DNA of 64,000 nucleotides from Acinetobacter calcoaceticus (GTDB lineage: Bacteria; Pseudomonadota; Gammaproteobacteria; Pseudomonadales; Moraxellaceae), in contig NZ_JADVKT010000001.1 of NCBI RefSeq assembly GCF_016508255.1, positions 1-64,000 on the forward strand. Direction: 5' to 3'. The notes beneath the pieces were generated by a model. That model did no database searches. It saw nothing but the letters and a program-made list of their open reading frames with translations, and had not been told where the DNA came from. Positions 20,655 to 30,614 of the stretch are shown in pieces; the stretch's first letter is position 1; each line of letters opens with the position of its first letter. Position numbers and translations under genes: made by a program.

Positions 20655-21413
20655 CTATTGTGAATTTGGTTCAGCTTGAGGAATTTCTGCCACAAAAGCA
20701 GAAGATGTTTCGACAGGTTTACCGCGCTGCCAACTAAAACGTTTAATAACTGGTGTATCAGAACCGCCTGTTAAACGCACCTCAATAAATTGAGGTATAA
20801 AACCTTTAGGCATTGTCCAACGACCTGTTAAACGCTCAAAATCAGTAAAGTTAAAGTTTTTAGCTTCAAGTGGTACAACCAAAACTTCTGTATCTTTAAT
20901 GAGTCTTATCTCAATAGATCCTGAAGCACGGCGCTTACTTGGGCTCACCTGCACTAAATCTAATTGATATTCATAAGCATTTTCAGGTAAAGGTTTGATC
21001 GCCAAGTTTTGAATCGTCAAGCTTAAACCACCACGCTGCCTCAAGATATCACGGTAGATATTACTCATACCTTCTTGTTGCGTTTTATCAGCATTCGCCT
21101 GATTAAGGGCTTTAAACAGATCATTTGCATTTGTTACAGCAACATCACGCTCTTGTACCGCAGCATTCAGGCTTTTATTAACTGCATCTAAAGCTGTTTT
21201 TTGCTTTTGCACGACATCAACCAATTGCTCTGCATCTGCATCGTAACCTACAACAGTCAGACCTTGACGGTGACCAATTGTATAGCCGAGCGCAAGACAA
21301 CCACTCATTAAAATAGCCGCGCCAATAAACAAAGGTTTATTGGTATTTAAAAATTTTTTCTTTTGCAACGAACTTTCTGCCGAAGTCGTCTGTCCAGAGT
21401 TTTGCATCGTCAT
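20655..21413 (-). CDS. DUF6776-like membrane-anchored coiled-coil protein
   Basis: The protein of about 252 residues has a polar N-terminus, one membrane segment (FIGAAILMSGCLALGYTIG), a coiled coil with QKQKTALDAVNKSLNAAVQE (about 75-125), and a C-terminal beta-rich domain with NYEYQLDLVQVSPSKRRASG-like strands and WTMPKGFIPQFIEVRL. I place it in the DUF6776 family, whose function is unknown. Two ATG codons two codons apart (21413, 21407) and a more upstream ATG at 21446 are possible starts. It precedes clpS closely. Confidence 0.65.
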   Translation of the reverse strand: MTMQNSGQTTSAESSLQKKKFLNTNKPLFIGAAILMSGCLALGYTIGHRQGLTVVGYDADAEQLVDVVQKQKTALDAVNKSLNAAVQERDVAVTNANDLFKALNQANADKTQQEGMSNIYRDILRQRGGLSLTIQNLAIKPLPENAYEYQLDLVQVSPSKRRASGSIEIRLIKDTEVLVVPLEAKNFNFTDFERLTGRWTMPKGFIPQFIEVRLTGGSDTPVIKRFSWQRGKPVETSSAFVAEIPQAEPNSQ

Positions 21414-21488
21414 CTCAGTGTTTAAGATCAGAGTCAAGACACACATTTAAATCGAAATTTAAATGTGTGTGAAGCAAAAAAGAGTTTT

Positions 21489-22538
21489 TTATGGTAATAA
21501 ACCAATCCCTTGTAAGCCTTCATCTTCATCAAAGCCGAACATAAGGTTCATATTTTGTACAGCTTGACCAGATGCACCCTTCACAAGGTTATCTTGTACC
21601 GCAAGAATAATAAGTTTATTCGGCTGCGGCTTATATAAAGCAATACGAAGCTCATTCGCACCGCGCACACTACGTGTTTCAGGCGAACTGTTAGCAGGCA
21701 TCACATCAACAAATTTTTCATTTGCATAAAAGCGCTCATACAATGCCTGAATATCAGTTTGTTTACCAGCTTCTGTCAAATCAACATAAATTGTGCTGAG
21801 CATACCGCGAATCATTGGAACTAAATGAGGAACAAACAGGAGCCCTTCAAAACCACCTTTTTGTCCAGAAATATTTTCTAATGCTTCAACAATTTCCGGA
21901 TGGTGACGGTGACCTGCAACTCCATAAGCTTTGAAGTTATCAGCATTTTCACTATAGATCATGCCTAAGCTTGCTTTACGACCTGCTCCTGAAACGCCTG
22001 ATTTCGCATCAATAATAATATTTTTTGTTTCAATCAATGCTTGTGCTGATTTCAAAAGTGGAGCTAATCCCAATTGAACAGTGGTTGGATAGCAACCTGG
22101 GTTACCAATAACTTGCGCCTGTTTAATTTTTTCGCGGTTTAGTTCAGCCAAGCCATATACTGAGCTTTCCAGAACGTCTGGGCATGCATGCTCCATGCCA
22201 TACCACTTCTCAAACTGCTCAAGATTTTGCAAACGAAAATCAGCAGCCAAATCAATCACTTTAGTGCCAGCTGCAATCAATTCTTTTGCATGCTGCATCG
22301 CAACACCATGAGGTGTAGCGAAAAATACAACATCACACTTTTTTAAATCATCAATGTTTAAATCTGAAAATTGAAGATCAGTATGTCCACGTAAATTAGG
22401 GAACATATCTGCAACTGGTTTACCCGCTTCTGTACGTGAAGTAAGAACTCGAACTTGCGCTTTAGGATGTCGTAATAAAATACGTAATAGTTCAACGCCT
22501 GTATAACCCGTTCCACCAACAATTCCGACAGAAATCAC
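21489..22538 (-). CDS. argC: N-acetyl-gamma-glutamyl-phosphate reductase
   Basis: ArgC reduces N-acetylglutamyl phosphate to the semialdehyde in arginine synthesis. The 349-residue product starts with the NADP-binding [17 protein letters not shown]. It has the catalytic-Cys motif [15 protein letters not shown], then [12 protein letters not shown] and GHRHHPEI. The start is taken as GTG at 22538 because GAGG lies eight bases upstream; an ATG two codons earlier is only two bases from that site. No other arg gene is adjacent; argD lies 26 kb away. Confidence 0.94.
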   Translation of the reverse strand: MISVGIVGGTGYTGVELLRILLRHPKAQVRVLTSRTEAGKPVADMFPNLRGHTDLQFSDLNIDDLKKCDVVFFATPHGVAMQHAKELIAAGTKVIDLAADFRLQNLEQFEKWYGMEHACPDVLESSVYGLAELNREKIKQAQVIGNPGCYPTTVQLGLAPLLKSAQALIETKNIIIDAKSGVSGAGRKASLGMIYSENADNFKAYGVAGHRHHPEIVEALENISGQKGGFEGLLFVPHLVPMIRGMLSTIYVDLTEAGKQTDIQALYERFYANEKFVDVMPANSSPETRSVRGANELRIALYKPQPNKLIILAVQDNLVKGASGQAVQNMNLMFGFDEDEGLQGIGLLP

Positions 22539-22732
22539 GTGCATTACCTCAATTTTTGAATCTATACTTGTGCAGTAGTATGACAGGATGTCCAAGCTTA
22601 CAAAACCATTTCATGCTTAGTAATTTTAATTTTTTTAATTTTAGTGACAATTAGATAGCACTTATTCAACTGTCATAACTAAACAAATATCAGCAAGCAA
22701 ATAAATATCAGATTTAATTTTGGAGAGCTAGG

Positions 22733-24256
22733 ATGCTTCATCAATCAAAAGAAACAAAATTACACACTTACCTCGGCTTGAGTACATTAATTTTAAGTGC
22801 TGCACTTGTAGGTTGTGGAGGTGGAGGCAGTAGTAGTGGCAACTCACCAAGCACTCCAACACCCGTTGATCCTACTCCTGAGGCAACGACTGATGTTACT
22901 GTTAAATCTCCTGTGGAAATACGTAACATCCAACTAAAAGTATATGACAACACCACTAACTCTGTTTTAGTAGATACTTCAATTGCAAGTTTAAACAGCT
23001 TTAATGTCAAAATTCCTACCGCTAAATTAAATCGTTTATATCGCGTAGAAATTACGACTCAAGATTCATCTCAAGTATTTGATCCAATTACTTCAACATA
23101 CCAAAATTTCTCTGGTATTTATCATGCATTTATTACACCAAGCAGCGTAAGTGGCAGAACTCTATCTATAAGTCCAAGCAGTGAAGCAGTTTACCAACGA
23201 GCTGTGATACGTTCAGGGCAACTCCCTCAAGAGACAATTGACCCAACCCGCGTTGAACAATTACATGTAGATTTAGCTTCTCAAGACGTTTATAGATCTC
23301 TGCTTAATGCGTTCAAAGATGCCGACATTCCAAGTTTAAGTCCTGCCAATCCTCTCACTTTTTTAACTATATTGCGGTATTCAACTACAAAACCTAGTAC
23401 ATATGTAGATAGCTACCTTAGCTTTGGCTACTTACAATATTGGTCAACTTTTCATGGGGGAACAAACACATATCAAGAACTCATTAAAAGTTTGGCAACC
23501 GATTTAAAAGATGGCTTTTTAGATGGTAAAAAACTTAATGGCGATCAAACAACATTCACTCCTATTTTTACACCCGCTCCTGATAATATTGATCCAGTTA
23601 AAAATACACTGTTAGATATCGCGGCTAACCAAAAAGCAACACGCGATAATTTTGCAACCAATTTAAAAACCGCTACTTTTAAATTAGCAGATGCTCAAAG
23701 CCAATCCAGTTTAGACCAAACAGGTTATGATCTACTACAAAAGAAACTATATTCAGGGATCGTACCTGCTGGAAATACAACTGACTTTGTCCGTATAGAC
23801 GGTGCTGGTGATTATCGTCGTGCTGTAGGTTTTAGCGGTATTACAGCGACCTGTAACGGTTCTGCATATCCTTGTAAACAAGGTTTAACGAGCATTAATC
23901 TTTCTGACCCAAAACTACCTGCTACGGACTATTTAATTGGTCACTATGACGATACATCAACAGGTTGCCAGCTTAATTTCCGTGCAAATGGTCAAATCGA
24001 ACTTATTAAAGGATCACAGACTTATCGCTCTGCTTTAAGTGCGGATAGTACAGACAATTTATTGCAAACAGATGCTGCAAGCTCAAGTTATTTACTCAAC
24101 TCAAGTTCAGCCGAACCCAATAACTCAACGCAGCAATACAACTTTATACAATTATCGATTAAAGCAAATAAAATCGTGAGTGCTAAAGCTGGTTTAGATA
24201 GCCGAAAAGCACCAGATAACTTACAAACACCACAATTAGAATGTAGTTTTAGTTAA
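22733..24256 (+). CDS. Putative surface or periplasmic lipoprotein
   Basis: The 507-residue product has a lipoprotein signal ending in LVGCGGGGSSSGNS, a Gly/Ser tether, then a Pro/Thr-rich spacer (TPTPVDPTPEAT). A long, mainly beta region contains VKSPVEIRNIQLKVYDN. Four Cys in the C-terminal third (CNGSAYPCKQ, CQLNF, CSFS) could form disulfides. The Cys-Gly-Gly-Gly tether is common on exported Acinetobacter lipoproteins. I do not recognise a family. Its 3' end overlaps the end of the convergent YgjP-like gene by four bases, with no terminator between them. Confidence 0.75.
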   Translation: MLHQSKETKLHTYLGLSTLILSAALVGCGGGGSSSGNSPSTPTPVDPTPEATTDVTVKSPVEIRNIQLKVYDNTTNSVLVDTSIASLNSFNVKIPTAKLNRLYRVEITTQDSSQVFDPITSTYQNFSGIYHAFITPSSVSGRTLSISPSSEAVYQRAVIRSGQLPQETIDPTRVEQLHVDLASQDVYRSLLNAFKDADIPSLSPANPLTFLTILRYSTTKPSTYVDSYLSFGYLQYWSTFHGGTNTYQELIKSLATDLKDGFLDGKKLNGDQTTFTPIFTPAPDNIDPVKNTLLDIAANQKATRDNFATNLKTATFKLADAQSQSSLDQTGYDLLQKKLYSGIVPAGNTTDFVRIDGAGDYRRAVGFSGITATCNGSAYPCKQGLTSINLSDPKLPATDYLIGHYDDTSTGCQLNFRANGQIELIKGSQTYRSALSADSTDNLLQTDAASSSYLLNSSSAEPNNSTQQYNFIQLSIKANKIVSAKAGLDSRKAPDNLQTPQLECSFS

Positions 24257-24933
24257 GTTGAAACATACCACCATGCAGGCAATGGATTAGATTTAAGTTG
24301 TCTGCGGTGTTTTTGAAAATATGGATCGTATTTTTCAACTTCTGCCCAAAAAGCCGGACTATGGTCAAAATGTTTAGTATGAGCCAACTCATGAATAGCG
24401 ACATAGCGAGCAATCTCGTGTGGCATGAGCACCAATCCTGCATGTAGCATAATATTATGCTGACTGCTACAACTTCCCCAACGAGTTTTGGGACGGCGAA
24501 TTGCACAATCGCTATAAGCCAAATGAGTGTGCTTACTTAACTCTATTAAAAGCTTTGGTAATTCTTGTTTTGCAAAGGCAATAACTGCACTTTGTAATGC
24601 CAAATATGGCTGGGTATCTTTAATAAATAAACAACTGCTTTCCCAATCAAATTGAAAAACACGATGCTGTTTTTGAACAATGACCTGAACTGGTTGCTCT
24701 TTATTAAAAAAATAAATTTCTGAAGGAATTTCAAGTGAACTAGATTGAACGTGTTGTTGCTTTTTCCACGTCTCTATCAGCCATTGCTCAGACTGCTCCA
24801 AAAAAAGCTGAATTTGATTCTTACTGCAAAACAAAGGCACGGTGAGGCGTATTGAAGCTGGCTCAACACGTAAGCGCAATTTTCTTGCTCTTACGTGTCG
24901 AACGATTTTAATTTCTGGCATGTTTGCAGACAT
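24253..24933 (-). CDS. YgjP-like (DUF45) zinc metallopeptidase
   Basis: The 226-residue protein has the DUF45/WLM-related signatures: an N-terminal part with RARKLRLRVEPASIRLTVP, TRWGSCSSQHNIMLHAGLVL near residue 148, the zinc motif VAIHELAHTKHFDHSPAFW (HExxH plus downstream His), and a final YDPYFQKHRRQLK. The YgjP family is a cytoplasmic predicted metalloprotease without a settled substrate. Its ATG overlaps the rpiA stop as TAATG, so translation is coupled to rpiA. Confidence 0.85.
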   Translation of the reverse strand: MSANMPEIKIVRHVRARKLRLRVEPASIRLTVPLFCSKNQIQLFLEQSEQWLIETWKKQQHVQSSSLEIPSEIYFFNKEQPVQVIVQKQHRVFQFDWESSCLFIKDTQPYLALQSAVIAFAKQELPKLLIELSKHTHLAYSDCAIRRPKTRWGSCSSQHNIMLHAGLVLMPHEIARYVAIHELAHTKHFDHSPAFWAEVEKYDPYFQKHRRQLKSNPLPAWWYVST

Positions 24934-25604
24934 TACTGTGCGGTACGCTCTTCAATACCATTATTTGTGGCAACAATTGCAATCGTTGCTGGGTTTAGAG
25001 CGAAAATACCATTAGTCACAACGCCTGGAATATTGTTAATGGTTTTTTCCAAATCAAGTGCATTTAAAATATTAAGATTAAATACATCTAAAATCACATT
25101 ACCGTTATCTGTTACTACACCTTCGCGATAAACTGGGTCACCACCTAAACTTACCAACTTACGAGCCACAGCAGAACGAGCCATTGGAATAACTTCTACT
25201 GGAAGTGGAAAGTCACGTCCGAGTTGATCAACCCATTTTGAATCATCAACAATACAAACAAATTTCTTAGCAATTGAAGCTACAATTTTTTCGCGTGTTA
25301 ACGCAGCACCACCACCTTTAATCATATGCATATGGCGGTCAATTTCATCTGCACCATCAACATAGGCATCTAAACCACCCACATGGTTCATATCTACAAC
25401 TTCGATACCTAATTTTTTAAGACGATCAGCAGTTGCTTGAGAACTTGCCACAGCAGCTTCTAATTGTAATTCAGGCAGTAAATCAATTAGAAAGTTTACT
25501 GTACTTCCAGTCCCAACCCCCAAAATGCCACCTTTGGGTAAGTGTTTTAAAGCAGCTTTCGCAGCAGCTTGTTTCTTTTCATCTTGGGTTGCATATAGAC
25601 TCAT
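24933..25604 (-). CDS. rpiA: Ribose-5-phosphate isomerase A
   Basis: RpiA interconverts ribose 5-phosphate and ribulose 5-phosphate in the pentose phosphate pathway. The 223-residue product shows [16 protein letters not shown], the [10 protein letters not shown] loop, [24 protein letters not shown] containing the catalytic Asp, Glu and Lys residues, and GNVILDVF. An in-frame TTG four codons upstream was rejected in favour of the ATG at 25604. The stop overlaps the YgjP-like start by one base. It is divergent from ilvA. Confidence 0.95.
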   Translation of the reverse strand: MSLYATQDEKKQAAAKAALKHLPKGGILGVGTGSTVNFLIDLLPELQLEAAVASSQATADRLKKLGIEVVDMNHVGGLDAYVDGADEIDRHMHMIKGGGAALTREKIVASIAKKFVCIVDDSKWVDQLGRDFPLPVEVIPMARSAVARKLVSLGGDPVYREGVVTDNGNVILDVFNLNILNALDLEKTINNIPGVVTNGIFALNPATIAIVATNNGIEERTAQ

Positions 25605-25666
25605 GACATCACTCAACTATTTTTTGACATTTATGCACCAATAATCGGCGCAAATGCGCAAGGGTT

Positions 25667-25675
25667 TGCTACAAT
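25667..25675 (+). promoter_or_regulatory. Extended -10 promoter of ilvA
   Basis: TGCTACAAT provides TG, one base, then TACAAT, 37 bp before the ilvA start. No leader peptide or terminator is found between it and the gene. Confidence 0.5.
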
Positions 25676-25711
25676 AATTTCCTATTTTAAACTGTTATAG
25701 GGAAGATGAAC

Positions 25712-27253
25712 ATGCTGTCTCGTGTGGTACGACAAATTTTACAAGCAACGGTTTATGATGTTGCAATTGAAACGCCTCTCGAAGCAGCTCCACGAATTAG
25801 TCAAAAATTAAATAATACAATTCGTTTTAAGCGTGAAGATTTACAGCCTGTTTTTTCTTTTAAATTACGTGGCGCCTATAACCGAATTAGCCAATTACCC
25901 AAAGAACAACTCGAACGTGGGGTAATTTGTGCCTCTGCTGGTAACCATGCTCAAGGTGTAGCATTGTCTGGTCAACGCTTAGGAATTCCAGCCATTATTG
26001 TTATGCCAAGCACGACTCCTGACATTAAAGTTCAGGCAGTTAAACGCTTAGGCGGCCAAGTCGTGTTACATGGCGATAGCTTTGATATCGCAAATAAATA
26101 TGCACAACAACGTGCCGAAGTTGAAGGCCTTGTATTTATTCCACCCTATGACGATGAACTTGTCATTGCTGGTCAAGGTACCATTGCCAATGAAATATTA
26201 CGTCAATGGCGTGATGTCGAATATGTGTTTGTTGCTGTAGGTGGTGGCGGCCTTATTTCAGGCGTAGCAGCTTACCTTGGTGAAGTTGCACCTCATGTAA
26301 AAATTATTGGCGTTGAATATGAAGAATCTGCTTGTTTAAAAGCAGCCTTAGAAGCAAATGAGCGCGTAATCTTGCCACATGTGGGCTTGTTTGCAGATGG
26401 TACAGCGGTTGCTCAAATTGGTGCTTTACCATTTGATATTATTCGTCTACGCAAGTCTGATAACTCTGGTCCTATTGTTGAACCAGATATTGTGACGGTA
26501 AACACAGATGAAATCTGTGCAGCAATTAAAGATACATTTGACGAAAACCGCAGCATTGTTGAACCTTCTGGTGCAATGGCTTTAGCTGGTATTAAAAAGT
26601 ATATTCACGAACACAAAATCAGCAATAAGAATATGGTGTCGATTGTATGCGGTGCCAACATGAACTTTGATCGCCTACGTTATATTGCTGAACGTACTGA
26701 GCTAGGCGAACAGCGTGAAGCTATTTATGCAGTGACACTATCTGAAGAAAAAGGCGCATTCTTAGGTTTCTGTCGTGCTTTACAAGGACGCAACATTACC
26801 GAGTTTAACTACCGAGCAAATAATACAGATGAAGCACAAGTATTTGTCGGTATTAGCTTAAAAGGTGGTGATGCAGAGCGTCATGAAATTTTGGAACAAT
26901 TAAAGCAACAAAATTATGTGGTAGATGACCTGTCTGATGATGAAGTTGCCAAACTACATATTCGTTATTTAATTGGTGGCCATGCAAATTTAGATGATGA
27001 AAGATTGTTCCGTGTTGAGTTCCCTGAACGCCCAGGTGCCCTCTTAACCTTCTTAACTCGTTTAGGACCAACCCATAATATTACGTTATTCCATTACCGT
27101 AATCATGGTGCGGCAGAAGGACGTGTTTTAGTAGGCTTACAAGCGACAGATGCAAAACAAAATCCTGATGGTTTAATTGAAACTCTTGAACAGATTAGTT
27201 ATCCGTATGCAGAAATTACGAATAATGTTGGCTATAAGCGTTTCTTGAAATAA
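25712..27253 (+). CDS. ilvA: Threonine ammonia-lyase, biosynthetic
   Basis: IlvA deaminates threonine to 2-oxobutyrate, the entry to isoleucine synthesis. The 513-residue product has the PLP lysine in FSFKLRGAYNR near residue 50, SAGNHAQGVA, the glycine loop VAVGGGGLISG, and two ACT-like regulatory domains after about residue 335 (AVTLSEEKGAFLGF and RVEFPERPGALLTF). That identifies the long, isoleucine-inhibited form and not the catabolic one. The start at 25712 is seven bases from AGGGAA; the ATG two codons upstream is too close to it. Confidence 0.95.
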   Translation: MLSRVVRQILQATVYDVAIETPLEAAPRISQKLNNTIRFKREDLQPVFSFKLRGAYNRISQLPKEQLERGVICASAGNHAQGVALSGQRLGIPAIIVMPSTTPDIKVQAVKRLGGQVVLHGDSFDIANKYAQQRAEVEGLVFIPPYDDELVIAGQGTIANEILRQWRDVEYVFVAVGGGGLISGVAAYLGEVAPHVKIIGVEYEESACLKAALEANERVILPHVGLFADGTAVAQIGALPFDIIRLRKSDNSGPIVEPDIVTVNTDEICAAIKDTFDENRSIVEPSGAMALAGIKKYIHEHKISNKNMVSIVCGANMNFDRLRYIAERTELGEQREAIYAVTLSEEKGAFLGFCRALQGRNITEFNYRANNTDEAQVFVGISLKGGDAERHEILEQLKQQNYVVDDLSDDEVAKLHIRYLIGGHANLDDERLFRVEFPERPGALLTFLTRLGPTHNITLFHYRNHGAAEGRVLVGLQATDAKQNPDGLIETLEQISYPYAEITNNVGYKRFLK

Positions 27254-27273
27254 TTTTCGATTTTGATGAATAG

Positions 27274-27300
27274 GCCGACGAATTTGTCGGCTTATTTATA
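27274..27300 (+). terminator. Possible ilvA terminator
   Basis: GCCGAC pairs with GTCGGC around six bases, followed by TTATTTATA, a weak T-rich tail about 20 bp after the ilvA stop. Confidence 0.5.
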
Positions 27301-27398
27301 TCATTATTCTAATATTCCCATCATATTTACATTGCCTCTCTTTATCTCAAAGAAAATATCCTTAAAAATAAACATCTAATCAGGAAACAAGGACCAAT

Positions 27399-28049
27399 AT
27401 GGCACAGTTTGCAGTCATTGGCTTAGGGAGCTTCGGAGCAACGGTTGCTCAAGAGCTCACAAAATTAAATCATGATGTTATTGGCATTGATACGGTAAAA
27501 AAGAATGTTGAAAATCTTGCCGACGTTTTAACTCATGCCGTCATTGCCGATGCGACCGACGAACATGTACTTGATGAACTCAATATTCAAAATTGCGATG
27601 CAGTTGTTGTGGCAATTGGTGAAGATATTGAAGCGAGTATTTTGTGTGTACTGAATTTAAAAAATCTTGGTATGGATAAAATTTGGGTAAAAGCAAAAAC
27701 TAAAGCACATCACACTATTTTGTCGCATCTCAATATCAATAAAATTATTCATCCTGAAGAAGATATGGGGGTACGAGTTGCTCAGGCGCTAAACTATCCA
27801 ATGGTGAGTCGCTATATGTCTTTAGAAGATGACCACTACATTATAAAAATTGAAATTCCTGAAAAACTTAATGGTATTAACTTATATGGCATTATGCAGC
27901 AAGCACCACAGATCAAAACATTGCTGGTAAAAAGACAGCAGCAAATTTTATTTGAAACCGAAGAAAATTTCACCTTGCAAACGCATGATATTCTTATTTT
28001 AGAAGGTCATTTACCGCAGTTAAAGAAACTTTCTAATTGCTTCATATAA
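27399..28049 (+). CDS. Potassium uptake regulatory subunit, TrkA/KtrA type
   Basis: The 216-residue protein has an N-terminal RCK nucleotide-binding fold (VIGLGSFGATVAQEL, with the acidic GID at the end of strand 2), then VIADATDEHVLDEL and a C-terminal TrkA-C domain after about residue 135. At this length it has one RCK unit, as KtrA does; E. coli TrkA has two. It binds cytosolic nucleotide and gates the membrane subunit encoded 17 bp downstream. Confidence 0.88.
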   Translation: MAQFAVIGLGSFGATVAQELTKLNHDVIGIDTVKKNVENLADVLTHAVIADATDEHVLDELNIQNCDAVVVAIGEDIEASILCVLNLKNLGMDKIWVKAKTKAHHTILSHLNINKIIHPEEDMGVRVAQALNYPMVSRYMSLEDDHYIIKIEIPEKLNGINLYGIMQQAPQIKTLLVKRQQQILFETEENFTLQTHDILILEGHLPQLKKLSNCFI

Positions 28050-28066
28050 GAGGCGAAATCTAGAAT

Positions 28067-29404
28067 ATGTCTATATATCCCAAACCCCATAAAACATTAA
28101 ATTTAAGCCCTCCTTCACTCTTGGCACTGGGGTTTCTGGGCTTCATTATTTTTGGCACTTTATTGCTCAAACTGCCATTTGCCAATACAGGTCATGTGAG
28201 CTGGATGGATGCACTCTTTACAGCCACATCAGCAGTCACAATTACTGGTTTATCTGTTTTAAATATTCATGAGTCTTTTACCCTGTTCGGGCAAACCATT
28301 ATTTTGTTGCTGATTCAATCAGGTGGTTTGGGCTTTATGACTTTTGCTATATTGGCTGCATTAAGTTTGTCACCTAAAGTTGGTCTTAAACAACAAATGA
28401 TGGCACAAGATAGTCTCGGTCAAACAAGCCTATCAAAAGTTACTTTTGTTGCTAAAGGGGTTGTGACCTATACCCTTATTTTTGAGCTTATTGGTACAAT
28501 TATTCTCACTACTGCTTTTACACCCACTTACGGCTTTGCACGCGGATTGTACTATGCGCTTTTTTATAGTATCTCCTCATTTAACAATGCTGGTTTTTCA
28601 TTATTTAATAATAGTTTAATGAGTTTTCAAAATAATTATATAATCTGCCTTACAGTGAGTTTACTCTACACAATAGGTGGACTTGGCTTTTTGGTTCTCA
28701 TGGACATTAAGCAAAATAAAAAATGGAAAAAACTAAGCCCAAACAGCAAACTCATTCTAACTACTATTGCCATTATTAATTTAGTAGCCTTTATCTTAAT
28801 CTGGGCTATGGAAGCACAAAACCCTCATACACTAGGAATGCTTAACGTAAGTGATCAAGCTTTACATGCTTGGTTTCAAGCGACTGTTCCGCGTTCTTCA
28901 GGGTTTAATACCATTGATACAGGTGCAATGACCAATAGCAGCTCTTTGCTTATGATGTTACTGATGTTTATTGGTGGCGGTTCACTAAGTACTGCTGGCG
29001 GTATCAAAGTCGGTACTTTTGTTATATTAGTTTTAAGTGTACTTTCCTTTTTAAGACGTACCGATGAAATTAGGATCTTCAATCACTCTGTTTCTCACGA
29101 AACGACTTATAAGGCCTTGGCCGTTACCGCGATTACCAGCATTCTCATATTTATTGGGTTCTTTGTTCTTTTAATTTTAGAACCTAAAGCAGACTTTATG
29201 AACTTATTATTTGAGGTTGTTTCCGCAGCTTGTACTGTGGGGCTTTCTCGTGGAATCACGCCAGAGTTACATAATGGTAGTTTATTCATTTTAAGTTTAC
29301 TCATGTTTGCTGGGCGACTTGGCCCATTAACTCTGGCTTATTTAATTGCCACCCCGAAAAAAAGTCGACTCAAGCACCCTCAAGCCAATATTCAAATTGG
29401 ATAA
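28067..29404 (+). CDS. Potassium uptake transmembrane subunit, TrkH/KtrB type
   Basis: The 445-residue protein is a Trk/Ktr/HKT channel-like subunit with four membrane-pore-membrane repeats. Filter-like segments are TSAVTITGLSVLN, ISSFNNAGFSLF, TVPRSSGFNTID and VSAACTVGLSRG, each carrying the central Gly, and GGGSLSTAGGIKVGTF forms the gating-loop region. With the adjacent RCK subunit it makes a complete KtrAB-like K+ uptake system in the inner membrane. A strong terminator follows. Confidence 0.9.
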   Translation: MSIYPKPHKTLNLSPPSLLALGFLGFIIFGTLLLKLPFANTGHVSWMDALFTATSAVTITGLSVLNIHESFTLFGQTIILLLIQSGGLGFMTFAILAALSLSPKVGLKQQMMAQDSLGQTSLSKVTFVAKGVVTYTLIFELIGTIILTTAFTPTYGFARGLYYALFYSISSFNNAGFSLFNNSLMSFQNNYIICLTVSLLYTIGGLGFLVLMDIKQNKKWKKLSPNSKLILTTIAIINLVAFILIWAMEAQNPHTLGMLNVSDQALHAWFQATVPRSSGFNTIDTGAMTNSSSLLMMLLMFIGGGSLSTAGGIKVGTFVILVLSVLSFLRRTDEIRIFNHSVSHETTYKALAVTAITSILIFIGFFVLLILEPKADFMNLLFEVVSAACTVGLSRGITPELHNGSLFILSLLMFAGRLGPLTLAYLIATPKKSRLKHPQANIQIG

Positions 29405-29409
29405 TAAAA

Positions 29410-29434
29410 AAGCCGCTTTTAAAGCGGCTTTTTC
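29410..29434. terminator. Bidirectional terminator
   Basis: AAAAGCCGCTTT pairs with AAAGCGGCTTTT, with T tracts on both strands, between the convergent K+ uptake and phospholipase genes. Confidence 0.88.
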
Positions 29435-29442
29435 ATGGCAAT

Positions 29443-30594
29443 TTAGTACCAGTTCAAGAGTGAAACACCCAAACCTGCATAAGTTGCACGGTGGTTATAA
29501 TCAATTAAACTTTCACCATAACCATTAAATAACTGGAAGTGTCCACGCAATTTACCGCTAATTGGAAAAGCCCAATCGAATTGGACAGCACCGTGAGAGT
29601 TATCACCACCCTTTAAAGAGTGACGTAACATTAAAGAGAAGTCATTCTCTTTCCACTTATAAAAAGCGGTTAAATCGCCACGTCCTATATAATCTTCAAT
29701 ATCAGGGTTGTTATCATCTTTAGCCGCTTCATTAATACGCACCCAAGGACGAAGCATTACAGCAAAATTGCCACGCTCTAGACCCACGTTAAAGATGACA
29801 CGGTTCCAGCTACGAGATAACGGATCTGAACGACCATTTGATTGATGGTTTAAAGTCACTCCGAGTAAACGACCATCCAAACCAAGCAGCTCGTAGTTCG
29901 TTCTAAACATTAAACTTGCTTCAGGCTCATAATTCGTTTCACGGAAAGGACGAGACTCTTCAGCATTGAAGGTTTGCCAACGTGAAGATTGTGTATACCC
30001 TAGCCACAAATCGCCATTATTGCCAAAAATATTTTCCCAAGCTTTGGTCTTTAAAGAAATCTGAAATTTACTTTCTGTTGATTTCAGATTTTGATCTTCT
30101 GTCACCGTATTATTTGGGTTAGGACTATGTGGAAATTCATTCTTGTCACTGGTCCAGAATACAGGTAGTAAATAGACCGGCTGATAAGCACGAATGTTCC
30201 ACACACCTAATTTACTTTTTTCAGACAACTCCCAACGTTGATCTAACAAAGAAGTAGTAGGTTCAAGTTTTGGTGCTTTACCAATTATTTTGATATTACT
30301 CACTGTATCCACCACCTTTTCTTTAAAGGTTTCAGGTTGAACAGCAGGTGCATCAATTTTTTTAACTGGCTCTGGTACAGCAGCAGCTTGAATAACTGGT
30401 AAAGCTGATGGTTTAAATACAGAGTCATAACAAGCCAGACGATCAGCATTCGAAGCAAGAGCAACACATGCATCTACTGTCGCAGGAGTTACAGGTGCCA
30501 AGCTATCAGCATATGTCACAGACGCACACGAACAGCTAAGCACGATTCCCATGCTTAGCTGTAAAGATGTGCGTTCAAATTGTCTGAACGCCAT
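29443..30594 (-). CDS. pldA: Outer-membrane phospholipase A
   Basis: PldA is a beta-barrel, Ca-dependent phospholipase A1/A2 of the outer membrane that removes mislocalised phospholipids. The 383-residue product has a signal peptide, a pre-barrel segment rich in Pro/Ala (about 60-110), then the barrel. The active-site block is LNHQSNGRSDPLSRSWNR (His, Ser) and the Ca-binding region contains EDYIGRGDLTAFYKW. The protein ends in aromatic WY, as barrels do. GGAG six bases before the ATG at 30594 sets the start. Confidence 0.92.
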   Translation of the reverse strand: MAFRQFERTSLQLSMGIVLSCSCASVTYADSLAPVTPATVDACVALASNADRLACYDSVFKPSALPVIQAAAVPEPVKKIDAPAVQPETFKEKVVDTVSNIKIIGKAPKLEPTTSLLDQRWELSEKSKLGVWNIRAYQPVYLLPVFWTSDKNEFPHSPNPNNTVTEDQNLKSTESKFQISLKTKAWENIFGNNGDLWLGYTQSSRWQTFNAEESRPFRETNYEPEASLMFRTNYELLGLDGRLLGVTLNHQSNGRSDPLSRSWNRVIFNVGLERGNFAVMLRPWVRINEAAKDDNNPDIEDYIGRGDLTAFYKWKENDFSLMLRHSLKGGDNSHGAVQFDWAFPISGKLRGHFQLFNGYGESLIDYNHRATYAGLGVSLLNWY

Positions 30595-30614
30595 GTTCAT
30601 CTCCAATTTTTATT

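Noticed and set aside
25617..25711. Leader peptide or attenuator before ilvA
   Set aside because: No Ile/Val/Leu/Thr-rich ORF and no terminator lie between the promoter and ilvA.
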